NCBI GenBank assembly: GCA_031431475.1
Contig: JANPDL010000024.1
Location: forward strand, 62,001-126,000
Length of the DNA: 64,000 nucleotides
Source: JADCCX01 sp031431475
GTDB lineage: Bacteria; Pseudomonadota; Alphaproteobacteria; Rhizobiales; Beijerinckiaceae
Direction of reading: 5' to 3'
The notes beneath the pieces were generated by a model. It saw only the letters and a program-made list of their open reading frames with translations. It was not told the DNA's origin and did no database searches. The translations under genes were made by a program, and so were the position numbers. How positions within the stretch are numbered: the first letter of the stretch is position 1; every line of letters starts with the position of its first letter. This document shows positions 51,218 through 59,466 of the stretch, piece after piece.

Positions 51218-51966
51218 TCGAGGTACGTCATATTGATGTGTACCATGGCGCTGGCGCGACACGCTTTCACGCCGTGCGCAATGCGGATCTTACGGTGGCC
51301 CGCGGCGAAAGCTTCGGGCTTGTCGGCGGTTCCGGCTCAGGCAAATCGTCTCTGCTTCGCGTTCTCGCTGGATTGTCGCGGACATGGACCGGCTCACTCA
51401 CTATCGCTGGCGCATGCATGACGCCGGGGGTAAAACCTGCGCGTGCTTTCCACAAGCGGGTGCAGATGGTTTTCCAAGACCCATACGCTTCGCTGAATCC
51501 GCGCCATACGATCGACAGAGCGCTCGCCGACGGGCTGGAATTGCACGGATTTTCAGATATCGACCGGCGTATAGCGATGGCGCTGGATGAGGTGGGCTTG
51601 GGTCCGAGCTTCCGCTTCCGTTATCCCCATGAACTCTCGGGTGGCCAGCGCCAACGCATCGCGATCGCACGAGCTGCGGCGCTCGAGCCCGAAATCCTGC
51701 TGCTTGACGAGCCGACAAGCGCGCTCGACGCCTCGATCCAGGCCGAGATCCTGAACCTTCTGATGCGCATAGGGCGGGAACGCACACTGACGTCACTCTT
51801 CGTCAGTCACGACCTGTCCGTTATCGGTCATGTCTGCAACAACGTCGGCGTGATGCAGCAGGGCGAGATCGTCGAGCGTCTGACGGCTGACGATCTCGTT
51901 GGGGGCCGCGTGAAGCATGACTACACGCGGCGTCTATTGGTAGCTTCTACCGGCAGATCAGTTTGA
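51214..51966 (+). CDS. ABC importer ATPase, DppF type
   Basis: A GTG overlapping the preceding stop begins a 250-residue ATPase with Walker A (GGSGSGKSSLLR), Q-loop (MVFQDPYASLNPR), signature (LSGGQRQRIAIARA), Walker B (ILLLDEPTSALDAS) and H-loop (VSHDLSVIGH). It is shorter than most DppF proteins because the C-terminal Cys-containing extension is lacking. It ends the importer operon and converges on the TRAP binding protein with 9 bp overlap. Confidence 0.94.
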   Translation: MIEVRHIDVYHGAGATRFHAVRNADLTVARGESFGLVGGSGSGKSSLLRVLAGLSRTWTGSLTIAGACMTPGVKPARAFHKRVQMVFQDPYASLNPRHTIDRALADGLELHGFSDIDRRIAMALDEVGLGPSFRFRYPHELSGGQRQRIAIARAAALEPEILLLDEPTSALDASIQAEILNLLMRIGRERTLTSLFVSHDLSVIGHVCNNVGVMQQGEIVERLTADDLVGGRVKHDYTRRLLVASTGRSV

Positions 51967-52950
51967 CGCGCGCCGTGCCGCCTCGATTTCGTTGGCAAGA
52001 GCCTGGCCATTGGCTCCGGCGTCCTTGAGGATCGTTTCCCACGATGGACGGGATGCCTCGCGGAATGGGCCGATAGCCGGTTCTGTGACGGCAATCCCTT
52101 TCGCGCGCACGGCCTTCAGCCCCTCTTCGCCTAGATCGTTGTGGAACTTCAGGCCGGCGGCAATGGCTTCCGGCGTGACGGCGCGGACGAGTGCCTGCAC
52201 GTCGGCGGGCAGCGCGTTGAACTTCGCCTGCGAGAAGGCGAACATCGTTGTCGACTGATGGAATCGCGTCAGCGCGTAGTGCTTGGACACTTCGAGGAAG
52301 CGATCCGCCAACATGGCGTCGGGTGAGACCTCGAGGGCGTCAACCACGCCATTCTGGAGCGCAAGAAATACTTCACCATAGGCCATCGGCGTCGGTTGCG
52401 CGCCGACGGCAGTGTAGGCCTGCACCCAGCCCGGCGTTTGCAGCACACGGATCTTGAGGCCCCTGAGGTCGGCAGGCGTATTAATCGCCTTGTCGCGTGT
52501 TGCGATGTGGCGTTCGAAGATACCACCGAAGGCGAGCCCGATCATGCCATGCGGCTCGACCAGCTTCAGCAAGCGTTCGCCCATCGCCCCGCGCAGGATG
52601 CGCTCCGCCTGATCGCGGTTATCGAAGAGGTGCGGGAGCGACAGGACCCGGAACTCCGGAACCGTCGATTCCATGGAGCCAAGACCGAAGAAGCCCGCAT
52701 CAATGACGCCGGTGCGCAGCGACTGGATGATGCGGCCTTCATTGCCGAGCGCGCCGCAGCATTGCACGTTCACCTTCACACGCCCGTTAGAGCGGGCTTC
52801 CACCAGTTCTTTGAATTTGAGGCCAGCTGCATGATAGAAGCTCTTTTCACTGAGCACATGGCCAATGGTGATCTCGGTTTGGGCACGGGCAGCGCCTGCC
52901 CATGTCACGACGCCGATCAGCAGCGCCATGATTGCCGTTAGGATACGCAT
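51958..52950 (-). CDS. TRAP transporter substrate-binding protein, DctP type
   Basis: The ATG at 52950 with GGGAGG upstream gives 330 residues with a signal peptide (about 1-23, AARAQT). The DctP motifs ITIGHVLSEKSFYHAAGLKF, DLRGLKIRVLQTPGWVQAYT and the Arg that binds a carboxylate (in LRGLKIRV) are visible. The sequence AYGEVFLALQNGVVDALEVS is also typical. TRAP systems import C4-dicarboxylates, sugar acids, ectoine and other carboxylates with sodium. It is the last gene of the dctQ-dctM-dctP-like operon. Confidence 0.93.
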   Translation of the reverse strand: MRILTAIMALLIGVVTWAGAARAQTEITIGHVLSEKSFYHAAGLKFKELVEARSNGRVKVNVQCCGALGNEGRIIQSLRTGVIDAGFFGLGSMESTVPEFRVLSLPHLFDNRDQAERILRGAMGERLLKLVEPHGMIGLAFGGIFERHIATRDKAINTPADLRGLKIRVLQTPGWVQAYTAVGAQPTPMAYGEVFLALQNGVVDALEVSPDAMLADRFLEVSKHYALTRFHQSTTMFAFSQAKFNALPADVQALVRAVTPEAIAAGLKFHNDLGEEGLKAVRAKGIAVTEPAIGPFREASRPSWETILKDAGANGQALANEIEAARRASN

Positions 52951-52970
52951 GTCTTTCCTCCCTTGTTGAA

Positions 52971-54242
52971 CTAGCGGATCAGCGCCAAGCTGAGCCATGG
53001 TACGTAGGTTATGATCAGCATGTTGATGACGAGGACCCCCAGAAACACAAGCAGCGGACGCATCAACTGCTCCATGCTCACGTTGGCGATACCGCAGGCG
53101 ACGAAGAGGTTCACGCCGACCGGAGGCGTCACCATGCCGATTGCGAGATTGACGATCATGATCAGGCCGAAATGCACGGGGTCGATGCCCAATTGCGTCG
53201 CCACCGGTGCAAGCACGGGCGCAAGGATGATCAATGCTGCGAAGGTCTCCATGAACATCCCGACAACAAACAGGAAGAGGTTCACCAGAAGCAGGAACAC
53301 CAGCGGATTCGACGATACGCCCCGGATGGCCGAGGCAATCTGCTGCGGAGCCTGCATCAGCGCCATGGCATAGGCGAAGACGAAGGCGAAGCCGACGATC
53401 ACCATCACCACAGCGGAGGTGAAAGCGGATTCGGCGAAGATCTTTGGCAGGTCGCGGAATGGAATTTCGCGGTAGACGAAACAGCCAAGGATAAGAGCAT
53501 AGGCGACGGCCGCGACCGCTGCCTCCGTGGGCGTGAAGACGCCGCCGTAGATGCCGCCCAGAATGATGAAGGGCATGACAAGGGACAAGCTGGCCCGTCG
53601 TGTCGCCGCGCTGATGCCCAATACGTAAGTCTTCAGTGTGAAGGTCTCGCGTTCGCCGTAGCCCTTGATGGAAGAGACGACCACGATGGCGAGGATAAGG
53701 CTGAAACCGATCAAAAGACCGGGCAAGATACCTGCGATGAAAAGATCGGTGATCGAGAGGCCGGTTATCACGGCATAGATCACCATCGGCACCGACGGTG
53801 GAATAATGACGCCGAGCTCGCCGGAGGATGCGACCACTGCTGCGGCGAAGGGGCGGGGGTAGCCCTTCTTCTCCATCTCGGGGATCAGCGTGGAGCCGAT
53901 GGCGGCGGCAGTCGCGGCCGAGGATCCCGAGATCGTGGCGAAAAGCATGGATGTCAGCACTGTCGCAGCCGCCAGTCCGCCACGGAGAACACCCACCAGC
54001 GATACCGCGAACTCGACGAGTCTGCGCGCGACACCGCCGGTCATCATCAGGCGCCCCGCAAGCACGTAGAGCGGTACGGCGAGGAGCACGAAGCTGTCGA
54101 GCGAATCGAAGATGACTTGCGGAATGGCGATCAGCGGCAACTTTTTCTCAAGAAAGTACGGCAACGCCGCAAGACCCAGCGCGAATGCGATGGGCACAGA
54201 GAGGGCGAAGAGGCCTAGCATGACAAGGACCAGAAACGTCAT
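52971..54242 (-). CDS. TRAP transporter large membrane subunit, DctM type
   Basis: The 423-residue protein has about 12 hydrophobic segments. Family motifs include PLYVLAGRLMMTGGVARRLV and ATVLTSMLFATISGSSAATA with PPSVPMVIYAVITGLSI. The C-terminal half contains MIVNLAIGMVTPPVGVNLFV. It is the sodium-coupled transport subunit. It starts 4 bp after the small-subunit stop. Confidence 0.95.
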   Translation of the reverse strand: MTFLVLVMLGLFALSVPIAFALGLAALPYFLEKKLPLIAIPQVIFDSLDSFVLLAVPLYVLAGRLMMTGGVARRLVEFAVSLVGVLRGGLAAATVLTSMLFATISGSSAATAAAIGSTLIPEMEKKGYPRPFAAAVVASSGELGVIIPPSVPMVIYAVITGLSITDLFIAGILPGLLIGFSLILAIVVVSSIKGYGERETFTLKTYVLGISAATRRASLSLVMPFIILGGIYGGVFTPTEAAVAAVAYALILGCFVYREIPFRDLPKIFAESAFTSAVVMVIVGFAFVFAYAMALMQAPQQIASAIRGVSSNPLVFLLLVNLFLFVVGMFMETFAALIILAPVLAPVATQLGIDPVHFGLIMIVNLAIGMVTPPVGVNLFVACGIANVSMEQLMRPLLVFLGVLVINMLIITYVPWLSLALIR

Positions 54243-54246
54243 CCCG

Positions 54247-54777
54247 TCACTCCGTCGCGCCGAGGGACGATGTTGCCCGCATGTCGCCGCCGGGCATAAG
54301 CGCTTCCGCGATGAAGGCGAGCGTGTTGACGATCATCAGCGCCGCGCCGACAGGCATCGCCCAATAGACCCAGCTCTTGCTGATCTGCATCACGGGGCTC
54401 ATCTCCGAACGACCGATGAGCTGCACGAACTGCCAGCCGTAGACGAGCAGGATGCCGAAGAGCCAGAGGCACAGGCAGAGAGCCAGCAAGCGTGCAGCGG
54501 ACCCCAGCCAAGGCGGCAGCCAGTTAATGACGAATGTGAGCGCGATGAGCTGCATTCTTCGGCAGCCCACGCCTGCTCCCAGGAAGATCATCCAGACCAG
54601 GAGGTATCGCGCCAGCTCCTCGGTCCATGGCGCTGCGATATTGATGCCCGCGGCAGTCAGCACGAAGCGTACAATCACCTGCATCAGGACAACAATGGAT
54701 ATGATGGCGAGCAAGAAACCAAGTGCGTAATAGACCGCACGGTTCACACGATCCAGTATGCCGAACACCATGCGCAT
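54247..54777 (-). CDS. TRAP transporter small membrane subunit, DctQ type
   Basis: The 176-residue protein has four hydrophobic segments and the DctQ-like motif APWTEELARYLLVWMIFLGA, with a charged C-terminus. It partners the DctM subunit encoded next. The gene is first in the operon; the promoter faces the divergent SDR gene and carries the repeated GTTCGCAA sites. Confidence 0.92.
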   Translation of the reverse strand: MRMVFGILDRVNRAVYYALGFLLAIISIVVLMQVIVRFVLTAAGINIAAPWTEELARYLLVWMIFLGAGVGCRRMQLIALTFVINWLPPWLGSAARLLALCLCLWLFGILLVYGWQFVQLIGRSEMSPVMQISKSWVYWAMPVGAALMIVNTLAFIAEALMPGGDMRATSSLGATE

Positions 54778-54876
54778 TCTGCGTTACCCTAACTCGTCAG
54801 ACAGATCAGATGGACAAGATATCCGCTTTCCGATGTCATCGCTTGCAGCCTACACGGATGCGCGGCTGGCACAAGA

Positions 54877-54913
54877 TGTTCGCAAGACGGTTTTTATGTT
54901 CGCAATACGAACA
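54877..54913. promoter_or_regulatory. Operator candidate: TGTTCGCAATACGAACA palindrome plus a preceding partial copy
   Basis: TGTTCGCAATACGAACA (54897-54913) has perfect 6-bp arms. A partial direct copy TGTTCGCAAGACGG starts at 54877, exactly 20 bp earlier. The form matches the 45537-45555 palindrome except for the central bases. It lies between the TRAP operon and the SDR pair, so it may control both. Confidence 0.65.
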
Positions 54914-54971
54914 AATCGAACTGGATTCCCGTTGATACTTCCGCCATCGTATGGGGCGGAGGAGATGATGC

Positions 54972-55742
54972 ATGTCTGGCGAACTCGACGGCAAGGTCGT
55001 GCTGGTTACAGGGGGGTCAAAAGGGATTGGTGCGGCCGCCGTTGCGGCATTGGCCGCAGCAGGTGCATCGGTCGTCGTGCATTATGGCGGCGATCATGGG
55101 GGTGCTGAAGCTGCGGCTAAAAACCTGCCTTCCGACCGCAAGCTCCTTGTGGCCGCCGATCAGGGCGCTCCAGCTGATATGGACCAGCTTTGGCAGAAGG
55201 CCCTCGCCTGGAAGGGCCGGATCGATTGCGTTGTCCTGAACGCAGCGATCCTGCTGGACAAAGGTGGCGTGGAAGACCCAATCGAGATCTGGGAAGATTC
55301 CTGGGACCGCCAATGGCGTGTCAACGTGCAAGGGCCGACACGACTGATGCGCCATGCAGTGACGCATTTTCTCGACAGCGGTGGCGGTGTGCTTGTTACG
55401 ATCTCAAGCTGGGCCGCGCAGCGCGGCGTCACCAACCCGCGCATGATCGCCTACGCCGCCAGCAAGGCGGCAGTCAAAGCAGCGGCGCAGACAATTGCGC
55501 GGGGCTACGCAAAGGACAACATCCTTAGCTACATCATCGCGCCTGGCGTGGTGCGCACCCGTATGTCGGAAGACTTTGCGGCCTTGCAGGGCGGCGAAGA
55601 CAAGGTGACAGCCACACTCGCGATGGGTGAGTGGGTGCCGCCGTCCGATGTGGCCGAACTGGTGGCATTCCTCGCCACCGGAAAGGTGAAGCACCTTTCA
55701 GGAGCCACACTTGATGTGAACGGGGCAACCTATGTCCGCTGA
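54972..55742 (+). CDS. Short-chain dehydrogenase/reductase
   Basis: The 256-residue SDR has the cofactor motif VLVTGGSKGIGAA, a LNAAIL segment (NNAG-type), catalytic Ser in VTISSWAAQRG and Tyr-x-x-x-Lys in YAASKAAV. The C-terminus (HLSGATLDVNGATYV) is typical of classical SDRs. It is the first gene after the TRAP-divergent promoter and overlaps the next SDR gene by 11 bp. The substrate is probably a hydroxyacid or sugar derivative taken up by the TRAP system. Confidence 0.92.
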   Translation: MSGELDGKVVLVTGGSKGIGAAAVAALAAAGASVVVHYGGDHGGAEAAAKNLPSDRKLLVAADQGAPADMDQLWQKALAWKGRIDCVVLNAAILLDKGGVEDPIEIWEDSWDRQWRVNVQGPTRLMRHAVTHFLDSGGGVLVTISSWAAQRGVTNPRMIAYAASKAAVKAAAQTIARGYAKDNILSYIIAPGVVRTRMSEDFAALQGGEDKVTATLAMGEWVPPSDVAELVAFLATGKVKHLSGATLDVNGATYVR

Positions 55743-56493
55743 AGGACTGCTGGCCGGTCGCTGCGCGGTCGTGACCGGCGGAGCGTGTGGACTCGGCGCG
55801 GCCATCGCCCGACGCTTCAAGGCGGAAAGTGCGCGCGTGGCGGTGCTGGACTTGCCGCAAGCTCTGGAGGCCAGCGACGCGCAGCTGGGCGATCTCGCTC
55901 TTTCCTGCGATGTCTCGGACGAGGTGCAGATAGCCGCTGCGATCGGGGAAGCCGCGCGGCATTTCGGCAGGCTGGATATCGTCGTCGCTATTGCTGGCGT
56001 CGTCCCGCCATGGCGCACCGCCGGTGAGATCGACATGGGCGAGTGGGACCGCGTCTTTGCTGTGAACGTGCGCGGCGTGGCGCTGGCGATCAAGCATGCT
56101 GCGCCGCGCCTGTGTGCAGGCGGCTCCATCATCGCCATGGGATCGATCATGTCTGCCAGCGGCGCTCCGGGACAGATGCTTTATACTGCGACGAAGCACG
56201 CGGTGCTCGGCATCGTCCGTGCCGCGTCGCATGACCTTGGACCAAAGGGTGTTCGTATCAATGCGCTGGGGCCGGGGTCGATCGCGACAGCCGCACTGAT
56301 TGACAGGGTGGCCAGCCGGGCCGCCGCTGGCGGATTGCCGCCTCAAGACGCGCTGGCGGCCATGGCGAAAACGCCGCTGCAGCGCATGGCGACTGAGGAG
56401 GATGTTGCGCGAGCGGCGCTTTTCCTCGCCAGCGATCTCTCATCGGGCATCACGGGCAAGTTAGTGCCGGTGGATGCCGGCTTGTTGCCCTAA
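55732..56493 (+). CDS. Short-chain dehydrogenase/reductase
   Basis: The 253-residue SDR has VVTGGACGLGAAIARRF, a catalytic Ser in MGSIMSASG and YTATKHAV as the Tyr-Lys motif. It follows the first SDR with translational overlap, so a heterodimer or two-step conversion is possible. It converges on the old-yellow-enzyme gene with a 4-bp overlap. Confidence 0.92.
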   Translation: MSAEGLLAGRCAVVTGGACGLGAAIARRFKAESARVAVLDLPQALEASDAQLGDLALSCDVSDEVQIAAAIGEAARHFGRLDIVVAIAGVVPPWRTAGEIDMGEWDRVFAVNVRGVALAIKHAAPRLCAGGSIIAMGSIMSASGAPGQMLYTATKHAVLGIVRAASHDLGPKGVRINALGPGSIATAALIDRVASRAAAGGLPPQDALAAMAKTPLQRMATEEDVARAALFLASDLSSGITGKLVPVDAGLLP

Positions 56494-57623
56494 CGCCCCT
56501 GCGCTGCGGCGCGGCGTTCCAGATAGAAGCCGTACTGCATCGGCAGAACCTCCTCCGGCTTCGGATGCCCCAGCGCGATAGCAGCACGGTACGGCCAGGC
56601 CGCATCCGCGATCAGTTCGCGGCCGAGCGCCACGAGGTCTGCCTGACCGGCGGTGATGACGCGTTCGGCGGCTTGCGGATCGGTGATCATGCCGACGGCC
56701 ATGGTCGGGATATCAGCGCCACGACGGATCGCTTCCGCCAGCGGAGCCTGGAACGCCTCCTCCACCTTCTGCGGCAACAGCGAGGCCGCGACCTGCATGC
56801 CGCCGGCGGAGCAGTCGATCAGGTCCACGCCCTCTGCCTTGAGCGCGCGCGCCAGCGCGACCGAATCCTCCACCGTGAGGCCACCTTCCTGATTGTCTAC
56901 GACCGAGGCGCGGTATGCGACCACGACGCCCTCCGGCACGGTACGGCGCACCTCGCGAGCGGCTTCCAGCGCCAACCGCATGCGGCCCTCGAGCGAGTCG
57001 CCATAGGAATCCGTCCGCCGGTTGGTGATCTGCGACATGAAGGAATGGATCAGATAGCCGTGGGCACCGTGCAACTCGATGATCTCGAAGCCTGCCTTCA
57101 CCGCGCGCTTCGCCGCCTGCCCGAAGGCGTGCAGGATGTCGGCAATCTCGCCGGCGGTTGCCGGGCGCGGGGTGCGGAAGGTCGAGCGAACCTTTACAGC
57201 ACTCGGGCCGATGATTTCCCACATGGGTTCCGGGCCGTCCTCCGGCAAGGAGCCCGCGCCCTCCCACGGCCGCTGCGTCGCCGCTTTGCCGCCAGCGTGG
57301 CCGATCTGAACGCCGGGGACCACGCCATGCGCCTTGTGTAGCGCCGTGATCCGCGCCCAGGGTTCGATCTGCGCATCGTCCCAGAGGCCGGTGCAGCCGT
57401 GGGTGATGCGCCCGTCTCGCGTCACGGCGGTCGCTTCCGCGATGCAGGCGCCGACGCCGCCCAGCGCAAAACGCGCATGGTGTGCGTGGTGCCACTCCTG
57501 CGGATGGCCCTCCACCGCGAGATACTGGCACATCGGCGAGACAACGATGCGGTTGCGCAAGGTCACGTCGCGCAGCGTGAAAGGGCGGAATAGCGCAGGT
57601 AGACTATTGTCGGTCATGGGCAT
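56490..57623 (-). CDS. Old-yellow-enzyme family NADH:flavin oxidoreductase, YqjM-like
   Basis: The 377-residue enzyme has the FMN-barrel features RNRIVVSPMCQYLAVEGHPQ (with the Cys of the YqjM class), QIGHAGGKAA, ELHGAHGYLIHSFMSQITNR and RTDSYGDSLEGRMRL. It should reduce activated alkenes. An ATG at 57617 is an alternative start. It follows a DapA-like gene with no gap on the minus strand. Confidence 0.92.
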   Translation of the reverse strand: MPMTDNSLPALFRPFTLRDVTLRNRIVVSPMCQYLAVEGHPQEWHHAHHARFALGGVGACIAEATAVTRDGRITHGCTGLWDDAQIEPWARITALHKAHGVVPGVQIGHAGGKAATQRPWEGAGSLPEDGPEPMWEIIGPSAVKVRSTFRTPRPATAGEIADILHAFGQAAKRAVKAGFEIIELHGAHGYLIHSFMSQITNRRTDSYGDSLEGRMRLALEAAREVRRTVPEGVVVAYRASVVDNQEGGLTVEDSVALARALKAEGVDLIDCSAGGMQVAASLLPQKVEEAFQAPLAEAIRRGADIPTMAVGMITDPQAAERVITAGQADLVALGRELIADAAWPYRAAIALGHPKPEEVLPMQYGFYLERRAAAQGR

Positions 57624-58586
57624 TCAGGCGGCCGTCTTCAGCTTCAGCGCGGGCTTTGCACCGTCCACCTTGTCCATGATTGCGTCGAGCTTGGCCATGA
57701 TTTTCGTCAGCTTCGCCACGCGGTCCCGGCCTTCCTTGCCGAGCGACCGGAAGGTGGTGATTGGTGGCCGCACGTCCCCTACAGGATACCCCGCCGCAGC
57801 CGAAAGCGCCTTTGAGTAGCACTGGTGACCGTAGAGCGGATGGCCCTGCTTGATGATGGCCCACATCTCGTCGATAAGGTGCTGGATCTTGATCGCAGTT
57901 GCCGTATCGCCCTTCTCCAGCAGCGGCCACATGCCGGTGGAGGCACGCGGGCAGAAGTTGCCGTTGGGATCGACATAGCCAACCGCGCCGAGCTTGAAGC
58001 TTTCCACCACACGCTCGCCGGCGAAGACATTCATGACGCCTTGAGTCAGTTCGCAAATGTCGAAGACCCGCGCCACATCCATGCTCGCCTCCTTGATGTA
58101 GCGCACGTTGGCGAAGTCCTTCGTCATCCGGGCCACCAGCTTTGCCGACATGTCGACGTTGGTGGTGAAGGGGTTGTTATAGAGCATGATCGGGATGGAG
58201 ACGGCCTCGGAGATGGCGCGGTAGTAGGCGTGGATCTCGTCTTCGGTGGGCGTATAGTAGTAGGGCGGCGCAATCATAAGGCCGTCCGCACCCGCCTTTT
58301 CCGCCTCGCGGGCGTAGCGGACGGCGGTCGGCGTGTGGGCGTGCGTGGCTCCCACCATCACCGTCATCCGGCCCTTGCAATGCTTGACGGTCGCCTCGAC
58401 GTACTCCGCACGCTCGTCTTCACTGACCGTCAGGAACTCGCCGGTAGTGCCCAGAATGATGACGCCCGGCACACTGCTCTGATACTGCCAGTCGAGAAAG
58501 CGTTTCAGGGCCTTCCCATCAACCTTTTTGCCATCCTCCGTAAAAGGTGTGACTGTTACCGTGTGGCATCCGCGAAACTGTTTCAT
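57624..58586 (-). CDS. DapA-family (dihydrodipicolinate synthase-like) aldolase or dehydratase
   Basis: The 320-residue protein has the Schiff-base Lys in RYIKEAS, the GTTGEF motif (GVIILGTTGEFLTVSEDERA) and the Tyr in MLYNNPF. Members include dihydrodipicolinate synthase, N-acetylneuraminate lyase and 5-keto-4-deoxyglucarate dehydratase. A C-terminal extension to 320 residues is slightly longer than DapA. Next to sugar-isomerase and SDR genes, a 2-keto-3-deoxy sugar acid aldolase or dehydratase is likelier than lysine synthesis. Confidence 0.9.
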   Translation of the reverse strand: MKQFRGCHTVTVTPFTEDGKKVDGKALKRFLDWQYQSSVPGVIILGTTGEFLTVSEDERAEYVEATVKHCKGRMTVMVGATHAHTPTAVRYAREAEKAGADGLMIAPPYYYTPTEDEIHAYYRAISEAVSIPIMLYNNPFTTNVDMSAKLVARMTKDFANVRYIKEASMDVARVFDICELTQGVMNVFAGERVVESFKLGAVGYVDPNGNFCPRASTGMWPLLEKGDTATAIKIQHLIDEMWAIIKQGHPLYGHQCYSKALSAAAGYPVGDVRPPITTFRSLGKEGRDRVAKLTKIMAKLDAIMDKVDGAKPALKLKTAA

Positions 58587-58614
58587 GATGGTCTCCTGTG
58601 GCTTGCTCTTTGCG

Positions 58615-59466
58615 TCACGACTTCGTCAGGGATTCCCAGCCGCTTGCAGCGAGGACTTTGTGCGAGGCTTTGATATCCTTGTCCGGCGTGTTGCCGGGGG
58701 TCATGGCGTCGGCAATGATCTCGAGTACGGTCATCCCATTGTAACCGATGGCCTTCAACGCCTTGGCTGCGTTTGCAGCGTTGACGATGCCGTCCTTCAT
58801 GCCCAGTTTGTCGTGCTTGAATACGGCGAACGTCGAGTCGGAAATATGGACGTTCTTGATCCGCTTGCCGAGCAGCTTGATGGCCGCGCCCACATCCTCC
58901 TTGATAAAGGCAGAGTTGCAGATGTCGAAGTTGATGCCGACGCTCGGGCCGATGTCGTTCGCGATGTCCAGCACGTCCTTAGCCGTTGGCAGGAAGGTAA
59001 AGGGTACGTTTTCGAGAATGATCTCGACGCCCGAGCCCTTGGAGAACGCAACGAGTTCGATCATGGCCTCGACGAACCAGTCGCGCATCCACTTCACCGG
59101 CGGATCGATCAAGCTGTTCACGGGACCGGGAATGGCGCAGACATAGGGGCATCCCCAGTCAACGGAAAGCTGTACCGCTTCCTTGTAGCGGTCGAGCGTG
59201 TATTGCCGCATGATGCGGCAGACGGAGTTCGGATTGTTGTCGAGCAGAGGATAGCAGAACGAGGTGATGCTGCTGCCTGTGCCATTAAGCCAGCTGGCGA
59301 TCTCCTTGCGGTCAGCGGGCGTCATGTCCGCCGGCCAGCAATGGGGCGGGAAGATCATCATCTCGAAGGTCTTGTAGCCCATCTTGCCGAGGTGCTTGAG
59401 CGCACCGATGCCGCTATGGGAATAAAGGTAGGGGAATGTGGAGACGGCGACTTTAAGATCAGGCAT
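58615..59466 (-). CDS. Sugar phosphate isomerase/epimerase-like TIM barrel protein (AP endonuclease family 2)
   Basis: An ATG at 59466 preceded by GGAAGGAA gives 283 residues. The protein has KVAVSTFPYLYSHSGIGALK, the metal-ligand Glu in IILENVPFTF, and FDICNSAFIKE with NVHISDS (His ligand) and the late Glu in TVLEIIAD, as in xylose isomerase-like TIM barrels. It should isomerise or epimerise a sugar or keto-sugar acid. Its start codon overlaps head-to-head with the FAD oxidoreductase start. Confidence 0.88.
   Translation of the reverse strand: MPDLKVAVSTFPYLYSHSGIGALKHLGKMGYKTFEMMIFPPHCWPADMTPADRKEIASWLNGTGSSITSFCYPLLDNNPNSVCRIMRQYTLDRYKEAVQLSVDWGCPYVCAIPGPVNSLIDPPVKWMRDWFVEAMIELVAFSKGSGVEIILENVPFTFLPTAKDVLDIANDIGPSVGINFDICNSAFIKEDVGAAIKLLGKRIKNVHISDSTFAVFKHDKLGMKDGIVNAANAAKALKAIGYNGMTVLEIIADAMTPGNTPDKDIKASHKVLAASGWESLTKS

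Noticed and set aside
52932..54218. 428-codon plus-strand frame opposite the DctM gene
   Set aside because: It is very rich in Asp, His and Glu, as expected for the complement of a membrane protein gene.
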